A DNA stretch of 64,000 nucleotides from Anaerococcus vaginalis ATCC 51170 (GTDB lineage Bacteria; Bacillota; Clostridia; Tissierellales; Peptoniphilaceae). The position numbers and the translations under genes were made by a program. Below the pieces are notes generated by a model, which saw only the letters and a program-made list of their open reading frames with translations, was not told where the DNA came from and searched no databases. Numbering within the stretch: position 1 is the first letter of the stretch; every line of letters begins with the position of its first letter. The stretch covers positions 389,453-453,452 of the forward strand of contig NZ_GG700527.1 of assembly GCF_000163295.1 (NCBI RefSeq). Reading direction: 5' to 3'. This document shows positions 34,240 to 42,711 of this stretch, piece by piece.

Positions 34240-36042
34240 GTGATTGATTCGAAAATACTAAATGAAATAATAAAAGATATAAAAAATGTTTTTAAGATAA
34301 GAGATAAGAAGAAATTTGTATTAGAAAATTTTCCTTACCTCTTATTTTTTTATATAGGAAATATCTTTACAAGCCATGTCAACTCTTATATAGGAGGAGA
34401 TATAATAGATAGAATTCTAGTAGCTTTTAGTCAAATAGATACTTTAAACTATATTCCATCATTAAAAATAAAAAACCTGATACCTGGTCTAATTCTATCA
34501 GTAGTTATTAAGATAATCCTTATACAGAAAAAGAAAAAAGCAAAAAAGTTTAGAGAGGGCAGAGAATATGGATCGGCAAGATGGGGAAATGAGAAAGACA
34601 TTGAGCCATACATTGACAGGAAGTTTGAAAACAATGTGCTACTAACTCAAACTGAAAGACTTACCATGAACAATAGACCTAAAAATCCAAAATATGCTAG
34701 GAATAAAAATGTATTGGTAATTGGAGGTTCTGGTAGTGGTAAAACAAGGTTCTTTGTAAAGCCAAATCTCATGCAAATGCACTCTTCATATGTAGTGACC
34801 GATCCAAAAGGAACATTAGTCCTAGAATGTGGGAAAATGTTGGAAAGAAATGGATATGAGATAAAAATACTAAACACAATAAACTTTAAAAAATCCATGA
34901 GATATAATCCCTTTGCATACTTGAAAAGTGAAAAAGATATTTTGAAATTAGTACAAACAATAATCGCAAATACCAAGGGAGAAGGAGAAAAATCAACTGA
35001 GGATTTTTGGGTGAAAGCTGAAAAACTCTATTACACAGCACTTATAGGATATATCTGGTATGAAGCTCCTAAAGAAGAACAGAACTTTACAACTCTACTT
35101 GCTATGATAGATGCAAGTGAAGTAAGAGAAGAAGATGAAAATTTTAAAAATGCAGTAGACTATATGTTTGAAGCATTAGAAAAAGAAAAGCCAAACCATT
35201 TCGCAGTAAAACAATATAAGAAATACAAACTTGCAGCAGGAAAAACTGCCAAATCAATCCTTATATCCTGTGGAGCAAGGCTTGCTCCTTTTGATATTGA
35301 AGAATTAAGGGATCTTATGAAAGAAGATGAGCTGGAGCTTGATACACTTGGAGAAAAGAAAACAGCTTTATTCGTTATAATATCAGATACAGATGATACA
35401 TTTAACTTTGTAGTATCAATAATGTACTCACAATTATTTAATCTATTATGTGATAAAGCAGATGACGAATACGGCGGAAGACTTCCAGTTCATGTGAGAT
35501 GCCTACTTGATGAATTTGCAAATATCGGCTTAATTCCTAAATTTGAAAAGCTTATTGCAACTATTAGAAGTAGAGAAATATCAGCTTGTATAATATTACA
35601 AGCACAATCACAACTAAAAAGCATCTATAAAGATAATGCCGATACTATAGTTGGCAATTGTGACTCAACACTCTTTCTAGGAGGAAAAGAAAAAACAACA
35701 TTAAAAGAATTATCTGAAAGTTTGGGAAAAGAAACAATAGACCTATATAACACATCGGAAACAAGATCAAATCAAAGGAGTTTTGGTTTAAACTATCAAA
35801 AAACTGGAAAAGAATTAATGAGTCAAGATGAGATAACTGTAATGGATGGTGGGAAATGTATTTACCAATTAAGAGGAGTTAGACCATTTCTTTCAGATAA
35901 ATTTGACATAACCAAACATAAGAATTATAAGTTCCTTGAAGATTATGATAAGAGAAATATATTTGACATAGAGAAATACCTACAGAGAAAAGATGAGGTT
36001 AAGTTAAAAGAGAGTATGGTAGTTGAAATATTAGATGAATAA
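34240..36042 (+). CDS. virD4: VirD4/TraG-type coupling protein
   Basis: The membrane ATPase that recruits the relaxase-DNA complex and feeds it to the channel. The N-terminus carries two membrane segments (FPYLLFFYIGNIF near 30-42; LIPGLILSVVIKIILI near 80-95). Walker A GGSGSGKT is at 162-169, with YVVTDPKG downstream. Walker B LLDEFANIG has Asp424 and Glu425, followed by RSREISACIILQAQSQL. At 600 residues the length is normal. The GTG start is preceded by GGAG at 34231-34234. No counterpart from element A is in the window. Confidence 0.95.
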   Translation: MIDSKILNEIIKDIKNVFKIRDKKKFVLENFPYLLFFYIGNIFTSHVNSYIGGDIIDRILVAFSQIDTLNYIPSLKIKNLIPGLILSVVIKIILIQKKKKAKKFREGREYGSARWGNEKDIEPYIDRKFENNVLLTQTERLTMNNRPKNPKYARNKNVLVIGGSGSGKTRFFVKPNLMQMHSSYVVTDPKGTLVLECGKMLERNGYEIKILNTINFKKSMRYNPFAYLKSEKDILKLVQTIIANTKGEGEKSTEDFWVKAEKLYYTALIGYIWYEAPKEEQNFTTLLAMIDASEVREEDENFKNAVDYMFEALEKEKPNHFAVKQYKKYKLAAGKTAKSILISCGARLAPFDIEELRDLMKEDELELDTLGEKKTALFVIISDTDDTFNFVVSIMYSQLFNLLCDKADDEYGGRLPVHVRCLLDEFANIGLIPKFEKLIATIRSREISACIILQAQSQLKSIYKDNADTIVGNCDSTLFLGGKEKTTLKELSESLGKETIDLYNTSETRSNQRSFGLNYQKTGKELMSQDEITVMDGGKCIYQLRGVRPFLSDKFDITKHKNYKFLEDYDKRNIFDIEKYLQRKDEVKLKESMVVEILDE

Positions 36043-36098
36043 ATTTAAAATTAAATAAGAAGTAAGATAGATATTTAGGAAAGATTAAAAGAAAATAC

Positions 36099-36127
36099 TT
36101 GACAAAAAATATTTTATAACATATAAT
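36099..36127 (+). promoter_or_regulatory. Full-consensus promoter of the abiF RNA
   Basis: TTGACA (36099-36104), 17-nt spacer, TATAAT (36122-36127): both boxes match consensus perfectly. I see no other perfect promoter in the window. Transcription should begin near 36134, just before the structured RNA. Confidence 0.9.
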
Positions 36128-36133
36128 AATTTC

Positions 36134-36180
36134 AACAGCACCCGACACGCCTCTTAACAATGCGGACCAAGTCGGGTCAT
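36134..36180 (+). ncRNA. Structured RNA upstream of abiF (AbiF-RNA-like)
   Basis: ACCCGAC (36140-36146) pairs with GTCGGGT (36171-36177) in a perfect 7-bp stem. It encloses CGC (36148-36150) with GCG (36162-36164) over an 11-nt loop, and a free GACCAA that could join a pseudoknot. It starts about 6 nt after the predicted transcription start and ends about 10 nt before the abiF ribosome site. A conserved RNA upstream of abiF genes has been described. An RNA-antidote role for such RNAs against HEPN toxins is known from related work; applying it here is inference. Confidence 0.7.
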
Positions 36181-36198
36181 TTGATTTTAGGAGAAAAA

Positions 36199-37065
36199 AT
36201 GAAAAAAATTCATCAAGAACCGATTAGTATAGAAAATCAAGTAAAAAATTTAATAGACTTAGGACTTTTAGTAGAAGATAAAACTTATGCTAAGAAAATT
36301 CTTGGAAGAATATCCTATTACAGGCTGATTAAAGCTTATAGTATCACATTAAAAAAAGATGGAAGATATATATCAGGAATAAGTTTTGAAGATATTGTAA
36401 GTTTATATAAATTTGATAGAGAACTTAGACAACTCATATTTGAAATAATAGAACATATTGAAGTTTCTTTAAGAGCAGTTATCACAAACTATTTTTCTTT
36501 AAAATATGGAAATTTTGGCTACAAAGATTTGTCAAATGTGGGAAAATATAAAAACAGATATAAAGAAGCATTAAATGATTTAGAAAGAGAAACAAAAAGA
36601 AATAGACGCTCACCATTTATAAAAAACTTTAAAGACAATTATGAAGGTGGAGAAATTCCGCTCTATGCAGTGATAGAAGTAGCAAGTTTTGGAACTTTAT
36701 CTAAAATGTATAAAAATATGAAAAATGAAGATAAAAGTAAAATTGCAAAAGTCTTTCATACAGACTACCATTACTTTGAATCTTGGATAGAAAATTTTGC
36801 CTATATAAGAAATATATGTGCCCATTATGGCAGGCTATATGGAGCAAAGCTTACAAAATCACCAAAGCTATATAAAGAATATTTAAAAAAGAATATTTCA
36901 AACAATACAATATTTGCTACATTAGTTAATCTTAAAATAGTTTCTGAAGAAGAAAATTACAAAAAATTTTATCATGATCTAACGGAACTAATAGCAAGAT
37001 ATGAAAATATTGAACTAAGGCATGTTGGCTTTATAGAAAACTGGAAAGAATTACTAAAACCATAA
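36199..37065 (+). CDS. abiF: Abi_2 family (AbiD/AbiF-type) abortive-infection HEPN protein
   Basis: A 288-residue helical protein of the Abi_2 family (family length about 300). Landmarks are the N-terminal QVKNLIDLGLLV, ISYYRLIKAY, YKFDRELRQLIFEIIEHIEVSLRAVI and, near the C-terminus, the HEPN RNase motif Arg204-x4-His209 in YIRNICAHYGRLY. It probably cleaves RNA and halts growth on phage infection, kept in check by the RNA just upstream. The start is ATG 36199 behind AGGAG (36189-36193). An in-frame ATG at 36160 lies in the RNA structure and should not be used. It is inserted between virD4 and the SSB-like gene and has its own promoter and terminator, so it is a self-contained cargo unit. Confidence 0.88.
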   Translation: MKKIHQEPISIENQVKNLIDLGLLVEDKTYAKKILGRISYYRLIKAYSITLKKDGRYISGISFEDIVSLYKFDRELRQLIFEIIEHIEVSLRAVITNYFSLKYGNFGYKDLSNVGKYKNRYKEALNDLERETKRNRRSPFIKNFKDNYEGGEIPLYAVIEVASFGTLSKMYKNMKNEDKSKIAKVFHTDYHYFESWIENFAYIRNICAHYGRLYGAKLTKSPKLYKEYLKKNISNNTIFATLVNLKIVSEEENYKKFYHDLTELIARYENIELRHVGFIENWKELLKP

Positions 37066-37083
37066 AATTAAATAGAGAAATTT

Positions 37084-37113
37084 ACACCGAAAAAAACATT
37101 TCGGTGTTTTTTT
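37084..37113 (+). terminator. Terminator after abiF
   Basis: ACACCGAAA (37084-37092) pairs perfectly with TTTCGGTGT (37099-37107), then a T tract. Confidence 0.9.
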
Positions 37114-37131
37114 ATTCCCAAAGGAGGAAGA

Positions 37132-37164
37132 ATGAAATATATACGAGATGAGCCGAAAAAATAA
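37132..37164 (+). CDS. Possible leader peptide (10 codons)
   Basis: ATG 37132 has AAGGAGG (37121-37127) 4 nt upstream and encodes MKYIRDEPKK before TAA. It is followed 40 nt later by a terminator (37205). Good ribosome site plus short frame plus terminator is the layout of a transcription attenuator. Alternatively it is the stump of a decayed gene. No longer frame continues. Confidence 0.35.
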   Translation: MKYIRDEPKK

Positions 37165-37204
37165 GATACAGAGAAAAATGAAATATTAATGAATTAGAAG
37201 TAGA

Positions 37205-37232
37205 AGCGATAGAGAAAACTATCGCTTTTTTT
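37205..37232 (+). terminator. Terminator before the SSB-like/Maff2/VirB6 operon
   Basis: AGCGATAG (37205-37212) pairs perfectly with CTATCGCT (37219-37226), six-nt loop, T tract. The next ribosome site (AAGGAG) begins at 37241. Confidence 0.88.
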
Positions 37233-37255
37233 ATGGAATAAAGGAGATAGAACAA

Positions 37256-37579
37256 ATGGAAAGAGAAATGCTAAATATTAATGGAAATCTAGTAGGAGAA
37301 ATAAAAACAACTGCAATAGATACAAAGGAAGGAGAAAAAGAGGTAGCTAACTTCACAATAGTTAGGAAGAACAAAGAAGAAGGAAAGGTTAAAAAAGAAT
37401 ATATCTACTGTAATCTCTACGGGGAAAAGGCAAAAAGTGTGAAGGAATTTAAAAGTGGAGAATACATCCATATTTTTGGATATTTTAAGGAAACAAAAAA
37501 AGAAGACAAGACATTTAAAAATTTTATAGTAAAGCACATAAATAAAATTGAAAAAGAAGAAAAAGAGGAGGAAATATAA
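37256..37579 (+). CDS. Small SSB-like OB-fold protein
   Basis: A 107-residue protein (LNINGNLVGEIKTTAID...VANFTIVRKN...YIYCNLYGEKAKSV...GEYIHIFGYF, in pieces) with the strand pattern of SSB OB folds, ending in Lys/Glu repeats. It may bind single-stranded element DNA. It directly precedes maff2 (ATG immediately after the stop). It is distinct from the larger SSB-like protein at 63382. Confidence 0.75.
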   Translation: MEREMLNINGNLVGEIKTTAIDTKEGEKEVANFTIVRKNKEEGKVKKEYIYCNLYGEKAKSVKEFKSGEYIHIFGYFKETKKEDKTFKNFIVKHINKIEKEEKEEEI

Positions 37580-37795
37580 ATGGAATTTTTTACACAAGCA
37601 GTAAATGTATTAAAAATATTAGTTACAGCAATTGGTGCAGGACTTGGAGCATGGGGTGTTATCAACCTGATGGAAGGTTATGGGAATGACAACCCTGGTG
37701 CTAAATCTCAAGGTATAAAGCAGCTTATGGCTGGAGGGGGAATTGTACTCATAGGTTTAAAACTAATACCGCTATTAGCAAACGTGTTAAAATAA
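37580..37795 (+). CDS. Maff2 family small membrane protein
   Basis: A 71-residue protein with two membrane helices (ILVTAIGAGLGAWGVINLM; GGGIVLIGLKLIPLLANVL) joined by a polar loop. This is the Maff2 family found before the VirB6-like gene in Tn1549-type elements. Its size and two-helix form resemble VirB2/TrbC pilins, so it may be the pilin-like channel part; that is inference. It starts directly at the stop of the SSB-like gene. Confidence 0.85.
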   Translation: MEFFTQAVNVLKILVTAIGAGLGAWGVINLMEGYGNDNPGAKSQGIKQLMAGGGIVLIGLKLIPLLANVLK

Positions 37796-37796
37796 A

Positions 37797-38660
37797 ATGT
37801 TTAATATAGTAGATAAGATCAAAGAGTTTTTTTCGGAGATACTTATTGATATGATCAAGGAAAATTTAAGCGGAATGCTCCTTGATATAAATGACAAAGT
37901 ATCAACGATAGCAAATGAGGTAGGAAAGACTCCGAGTGGATGGAACTCGGAGGTTTTCCACTTCATAAAGTCTATTTCAGAAAATGTTATACTTCCCATA
38001 GCAGGTCTTATCATAACGGCTGTACTATGTATTGAATTAATTCAAATGGTAATGAACAAAAATAATATGCATGACACAGATACCTTTGATTTTTTTAAAT
38101 ATATGATAAAAATGTGGATAGCAGTATGGCTTGTATCTCATGCTTTTGACTTTTCTATGGCAGTATTTGATGTGGCACAGAATTTAATAGGAAAGGCAGC
38201 AGGTGTGGCAAATGCTAGTGCAAAAGTTTCTCCAGGTGATATAGCTAATATGGTAGATAGCCTAAAAGGAGAGTCAATAGGAAAATTAATGACTATAGTA
38301 CTAGAGACATCAATTGTAAAGATGATAATTCAAGGGATATCAATACTAATTACAGTTATTCTATACGGCAGGATGATAGAAATATATATTTATACTTCAG
38401 TTTGCGCCATACCTTTTGCCACAATGGGTAATAAAGAATGGGGAAGTATTGGAACAAACTATATAAGAGGGCTCTTCGCACTTGGCTTGCAAGGTTTATT
38501 CCTACTTATATGCGTAGGAATTTATGCCGTACTTGTTAAGACTTTAAATATATCAGACATACACAAAAGTATTTTTGAATTACTAGGATACACCTTAATA
38601 CTTGGTATAACTATGATGAAATCAGGAAGTATTGCAAAATCAATTTTAAATGCTCATTAA
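37797..38660 (+). CDS. VirB6/TrbL-like multi-helix channel protein (CD1112-like)
   Basis: A 287-residue polytopic membrane protein with about six helices (VILPIAGLIITAVLCIELIQM; MWIAVWLVSHAFDF; IVKMIIQGISILITVILYG; GLFALGLQGLFLLICVGIYA, and others). Such proteins form the inner-membrane pore of type IV secretion systems. It starts one base after the maff2 stop, so the two are cotranslated. An N-terminal amphipathic segment (1-50) precedes the first helix. Confidence 0.85.
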   Translation: MFNIVDKIKEFFSEILIDMIKENLSGMLLDINDKVSTIANEVGKTPSGWNSEVFHFIKSISENVILPIAGLIITAVLCIELIQMVMNKNNMHDTDTFDFFKYMIKMWIAVWLVSHAFDFSMAVFDVAQNLIGKAAGVANASAKVSPGDIANMVDSLKGESIGKLMTIVLETSIVKMIIQGISILITVILYGRMIEIYIYTSVCAIPFATMGNKEWGSIGTNYIRGLFALGLQGLFLLICVGIYAVLVKTLNISDIHKSIFELLGYTLILGITMMKSGSIAKSILNAH

Positions 38661-38674
38661 TAAAAAAGGAGAAG

Positions 38675-38935
38675 ATGATGAAAATTAGAAGAAAAAAGGA
38701 CAAAAAAATTAATTTAAAAACACTTGGAACAATAGGACTCCCAATACTTTTAATAGGGGGATATATTACAAGAGAAATACAAAATAGAATGATTATAAGA
38801 AAAACATTGGAAGTTTTAGATAATAGAGAAGAAACGAATGAAAAAGTCTTAGAAATAGCAGTGAATATGGGAAAATCATTAGAAGATCTGAACAGAGAAG
38901 ACATATATGGCTTTTACTTAGAGGGTTTAGAATAA
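38675..38935 (+). CDS. Small single-helix membrane protein of the transfer operon
   Basis: Eighty-six residues: a basic start (KIRRKKDKKINLK), one membrane helix (TIGLPILLIGGYI), then a charged helical tail (REETNEKVLEIAVNMGKSLED). I do not recognise a family. Its stop overlaps the prgI start (TAATG), so it belongs to the channel operon. Ribosome site AAAGGAGAAG precedes tandem ATGs at 38675 and 38678. Confidence 0.65.
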   Translation: MMKIRRKKDKKINLKTLGTIGLPILLIGGYITREIQNRMIIRKTLEVLDNREETNEKVLEIAVNMGKSLEDLNREDIYGFYLEGLE

Positions 38936-39273
38936 TGGCTTATGTAAATGTCCCAAAGGACTTAACAAAAGTAAAAACAAAGGTAGCTCTAAATCTAACA
39001 AAAAGACAATTAATTGGCTTTACAATTGCAGGTCTAATAGGCTTTCCAGTATATTTAATGGTAAAAAAAGTGCTGCCTAATGACCTATCTATGTTAATTA
39101 TGATAGGTGTGTCTTTTCCTATAATATTTGCAACTCTTTATGAAAAGGACGGGATCTATTTTGAAAAATATTTAAAGTATATTATAGATAAGAAAAGACA
39201 GACAAGTATAAGGATATACAAGACAGAATGTATTTATGATATAAAGAAACAAAGAAAGGAAAGGAGTAAATGA
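38935..39273 (+). CDS. prgI: PrgI family T4SS protein (element B)
   Basis: A 112-residue protein with conserved start YVNVPKDLTKVKTKVALNLT and two membrane helices (QLIGFTIAGLIGFPVYLMV; LSMLIMIGVSFPIIFATLY), then a basic cytoplasmic tail. It is regarded as the VirB3 equivalent. Its end overlaps virB4 by 4 nt (ATGA). Confidence 0.9.
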   Translation: MAYVNVPKDLTKVKTKVALNLTKRQLIGFTIAGLIGFPVYLMVKKVLPNDLSMLIMIGVSFPIIFATLYEKDGIYFEKYLKYIIDKKRQTSIRIYKTECIYDIKKQRKERSK

Positions 39274-41765
39274 ATCAAATACAGAAAAAACAACAGAAAA
39301 AATTAAATCAAGAAAAAAGAAATTTAAAAAAACAAAAAGAAGATTTAAAAAGCATTAGTATAAGTCAAAAAAAGATGAAAAAAGCAAATATTTCTAAAGA
39401 AAAAGGAAAGCCCAAAAAGAAGCTTTCCTTTTTTGGTGGGAAGAAGAAAAAGAGCGTTCAGGAAACAATCCCTTATTTAAGAATGTTGAGAAATGGGATT
39501 TGCCAAGTTGAGAAGAACAAATTTAATAAAATGATACGTTTTTTAGATATTAACTACCAGCTTTCAACAGAAGAAGATAAGGAAAGTATATTTAATGAAT
39601 TTTCAAGTTTTTTAAACTATTTTGATCCAAGTGTTGATATAGAACTTTCATATATTAATCGCATAGGAAAAAATGAAGAAGTAGAAAAAAACATCAATGT
39701 TCCGGATAGAAACGATTCATATAATGAAATACGAAAAGAGTACAGGGAAATGCTAAAAAATCAGAGTCAAAAAGGAAATAATGGACTTACTAAATATATG
39801 TATATAACCTTTAGCTTACAAGCACAAGATTTAAAAGAGGCAACTACAAGACTTGAAAGAATGGAAATGGATATATTAAATAACTTTAAGCAGATGGGAG
39901 TAAAAGCTTATGTATTAAGTGGATATGAAAGGTTAAAGGTTATTCACGATATCTTAAATCCAAATAAGAATTTTGTTTTTTCATTTGAAGACCTAAAATA
40001 TAGTGGACTATCTACTAAGGATTATATAGTACCAGCATCATTTAACTTTTCATCTAACAATCAATTTAAAATTGGAGAATACTTTGGAGAAGTAAACTTT
40101 CTACAAATTCTAGCACCTGAATTATCAGATAGATTATTATCAGAATTTTTAGGAGTTGAAGAAAATATGATTGTAACATTTCATATAAATTCCATTGATC
40201 AAACAGAAGCTATAAAGATGATTAAAAGAAAAATAACAGACTTGGATAAAATGAAAATTGAAGAAAATAAGAAGGCTATAAGATCAGGATATGATATTGA
40301 TATTCTTCCAAGCGATTTAATTACCTATGGTAATGATGCTAAGAAACTGTTAGTAGAACTTCAAAATCATAATGAGAGAATGTTTGTCATAACTATTTTG
40401 TTTACAAATATGGAAAAAAGTAGAAAGAAATTGAGTAATATAATTTTTCAACTAAATTCAATAGCAGGTAGACATAATTGTGTATTGAAAAATCTTAACT
40501 ATAGACAGGAACAAGGACTAATTTCCTCCCTGCCACTCGGAAAAAATGAAATCGAAATAAAAAGAGGACTTACAACTAGCTCTACAGCAGTCTTTATTCC
40601 TTTTACAACAGAAGAGCTGTGCTTAGAAGGAGAGAGCTTATACTACGGATTAAATGCTTTAAGTCGTAACATTATTATGACAGATAGAAAGCTTTTAAAG
40701 AATCCAAACGGTTTAATACTTGGAACGCCTGGTAGTGGTAAATCTTTTTCGGCTAAAAGAGAAATTACCAATGCTTTTTTAATCACACAAGATGACATCA
40801 TTATATGTGATCCGGAAGGGGAGTATGGAAATTTAACTAAGGCACTAGGTGGAGAAGTTATAAAAATATCGCCAACAAGTAAGGATTATATAAACCCGTT
40901 GGATATAAATGTAGACTATGCCGATGAAGACAATCCCTTATCTTTAAAGTCTGACTTTATTCTTTCACTGTTTGAACTTGTAGTAGGAAAGGAAGGGTTA
41001 AGTGCAGAAGAAACTTCAGTAATTGATAGATGTCTTCCAATATTATATAAGAATTACTTCGACAATCCTATTCCTGAAAATATGCCAATTTTAGAAGATT
41101 TATATAATTTACTTTTAAAACAAGAAGAAAAGGTAGGGAAAAAATTAGCAGTAGAAATGGAAATTTATGTCAAAGGTAGTCTTAATGTATTTAACCATAG
41201 GACTAATGTAGATACAGGCAATAGAATTCTTTGCTATGACATTAAGGAATTAGGAAAGCAACTTAGAAAAATAGGTATGTTAATTGTTCAAGATCAAGTA
41301 TGGAACAGAGTAACTATTAATAGGAATAAGAAGGAAACCAGATATTACTGTGACGAATTCCATTTGCTTTTAAGAGAAGAACAAACAGCCTCATATTCCA
41401 TAGAAATCTGGAAAAGATTTAGAAAATGGGGTGGGATTCCAACAGGATTAACACAAAATGTAAAGGACCTTTTAGCCAGTCCTGAAATAGAAAATATATT
41501 TGATAACACAGATTTTATCTTAATGCTTAATCAAGCTAGTGGTGATAGGGAAATTTTAGCGAACAAGTTAAATATATCTCTTTATCAGTTATCCTATGTA
41601 ACAAATTCCAATGAGGGAGAGGGATTACTATTCTACGGAAACACAATAGTACCTTTTGTAGATAGATTCCCTAAAGATACAAAATTGTATAAGTTAATGA
41701 CAACTAAACCAGAAGAATTAAAGGAAGGGATAGAAATTGATAGACAGAGAGAAGTTAAAAACTAA
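39270..41765 (+). CDS. virB4: VirB4/TraE-type conjugation ATPase (element B)
   Basis: An 831-residue paralogue of the protein at 93-2516: same basic N-terminus, same order of motifs, Walker A GTPGSGKS (485-492), Walker B CDPEGEY, then YCDEFHLLL and GIPTGLTQNVKDLL. The two proteins are clearly homologous but differ at many positions, far more than the two surface proteins do. Its 3' end overlaps the methylase start by 29 nt. Confidence 0.95.
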   Translation: MNQIQKKQQKKLNQEKRNLKKQKEDLKSISISQKKMKKANISKEKGKPKKKLSFFGGKKKKSVQETIPYLRMLRNGICQVEKNKFNKMIRFLDINYQLSTEEDKESIFNEFSSFLNYFDPSVDIELSYINRIGKNEEVEKNINVPDRNDSYNEIRKEYREMLKNQSQKGNNGLTKYMYITFSLQAQDLKEATTRLERMEMDILNNFKQMGVKAYVLSGYERLKVIHDILNPNKNFVFSFEDLKYSGLSTKDYIVPASFNFSSNNQFKIGEYFGEVNFLQILAPELSDRLLSEFLGVEENMIVTFHINSIDQTEAIKMIKRKITDLDKMKIEENKKAIRSGYDIDILPSDLITYGNDAKKLLVELQNHNERMFVITILFTNMEKSRKKLSNIIFQLNSIAGRHNCVLKNLNYRQEQGLISSLPLGKNEIEIKRGLTTSSTAVFIPFTTEELCLEGESLYYGLNALSRNIIMTDRKLLKNPNGLILGTPGSGKSFSAKREITNAFLITQDDIIICDPEGEYGNLTKALGGEVIKISPTSKDYINPLDINVDYADEDNPLSLKSDFILSLFELVVGKEGLSAEETSVIDRCLPILYKNYFDNPIPENMPILEDLYNLLLKQEEKVGKKLAVEMEIYVKGSLNVFNHRTNVDTGNRILCYDIKELGKQLRKIGMLIVQDQVWNRVTINRNKKETRYYCDEFHLLLREEQTASYSIEIWKRFRKWGGIPTGLTQNVKDLLASPEIENIFDNTDFILMLNQASGDREILANKLNISLYQLSYVTNSNEGEGLLFYGNTIVPFVDRFPKDTKLYKLMTTKPEELKEGIEIDRQREVKN

Positions 41766-42702
41766 CTATATTATTAATTTAGATGCAATTTCTGCTCTAA
41801 AGGAATTTCCAGATAAAATATTTGATTGCTGTATTACATCTCCTCCATATTATGGACTTAGAGACTATAAAGCAGAAGGACAAATTGGAAGAGAAGAAAG
41901 TCCGGAGGAATATTTAAATAAATTAATTGAAGTCTTTAGAGAAGTAAAAAGAGTATTAAAAAAAGAAGGAACACTTTGGGTAGTTATTGGAGATTCTTAT
42001 GCAGGGACAAGAAGCAAAAAAGAATATAAAGATCCTAAAAACATAGAAGGAAGAAGTGGTCAAAAAGAGTTTATTACAGAAAAACTCAGTGGCTACAAGG
42101 CAAAAGATTTAATGGGGATACCTTGGCAACTAGCTTTAAAATTAAGAGAGGACGGTTGGTATTTACGAAGCGATATTATTTGGCATAAGGAAAATGCCAT
42201 GCCTGAGTCTTGTAGAGATAGACCATCAAGGTCCTATGAACATATCTTCCTACTATCAAAAGCAAGAAAGTATTTCTATAACTTTGACGCGATGAAAGAA
42301 CCAATAAAAGAAATAAGCAAGAAAAGATATATGAGGGCAAGAGGAAAAGATAATAAGTATTTACAAGAAGGTACAGGAGCTAAAAGACAGAGCATAAATG
42401 AAGCAAGAGAGTATGGAGAATATATAGGAGATAATGTCCCTAAGTTTAGAAACAATAGAGATATTTGGACTATTAACACCAGTGCATTTAAAGGAAAACA
42501 CTATGCTGTATTTCCACCAAAACTGGTAGAACTTTGTATAAAAGCAGGATGTCCTAAAAAAGGCTTAATTATTGATCCCTTTATGGGTTCAGGAACTGTT
42601 GGAATGGTAGCTATTAGGATGGACAGAGAATATATTGGAATTGACATAAACAAAGACTACTGTCAAATAGCTAAAGAAAGGATTGAAAAAAATATGAAAT
42701 AG
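41737..42702 (+). CDS. DNA methyltransferase, beta class with SPPY motif
   Basis: Motif IV SPPY at 35-38 comes first and motif I DPFMGSGT at 280-287 last, with the target-recognition region between: the beta order. SPPY is commonest in N4-cytosine methylases but also occurs in N6-adenine enzymes, so the product base is open. At 321 residues the length is normal. TTG start at 41737 with GGAAGGG upstream, inside the end of virB4. No restriction partner is adjacent; an anti-restriction role for the element is likely. Element A has no gene at this place, where only 7 nt separate virB4 and NlpC/P60. Confidence 0.88.
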   Translation: MIDREKLKTNYIINLDAISALKEFPDKIFDCCITSPPYYGLRDYKAEGQIGREESPEEYLNKLIEVFREVKRVLKKEGTLWVVIGDSYAGTRSKKEYKDPKNIEGRSGQKEFITEKLSGYKAKDLMGIPWQLALKLREDGWYLRSDIIWHKENAMPESCRDRPSRSYEHIFLLSKARKYFYNFDAMKEPIKEISKKRYMRARGKDNKYLQEGTGAKRQSINEAREYGEYIGDNVPKFRNNRDIWTINTSAFKGKHYAVFPPKLVELCIKAGCPKKGLIIDPFMGSGTVGMVAIRMDREYIGIDINKDYCQIAKERIEKNMK

Positions 42703-42711
42703 GAGGTATAT

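Noticed and set aside
36160-36198. In-frame ATG at 36160 as the start of abiF
   Set aside because: It lies inside the structured RNA and has no ribosome site. ATG 36199 has AGGAG at proper distance and matches the usual protein start.
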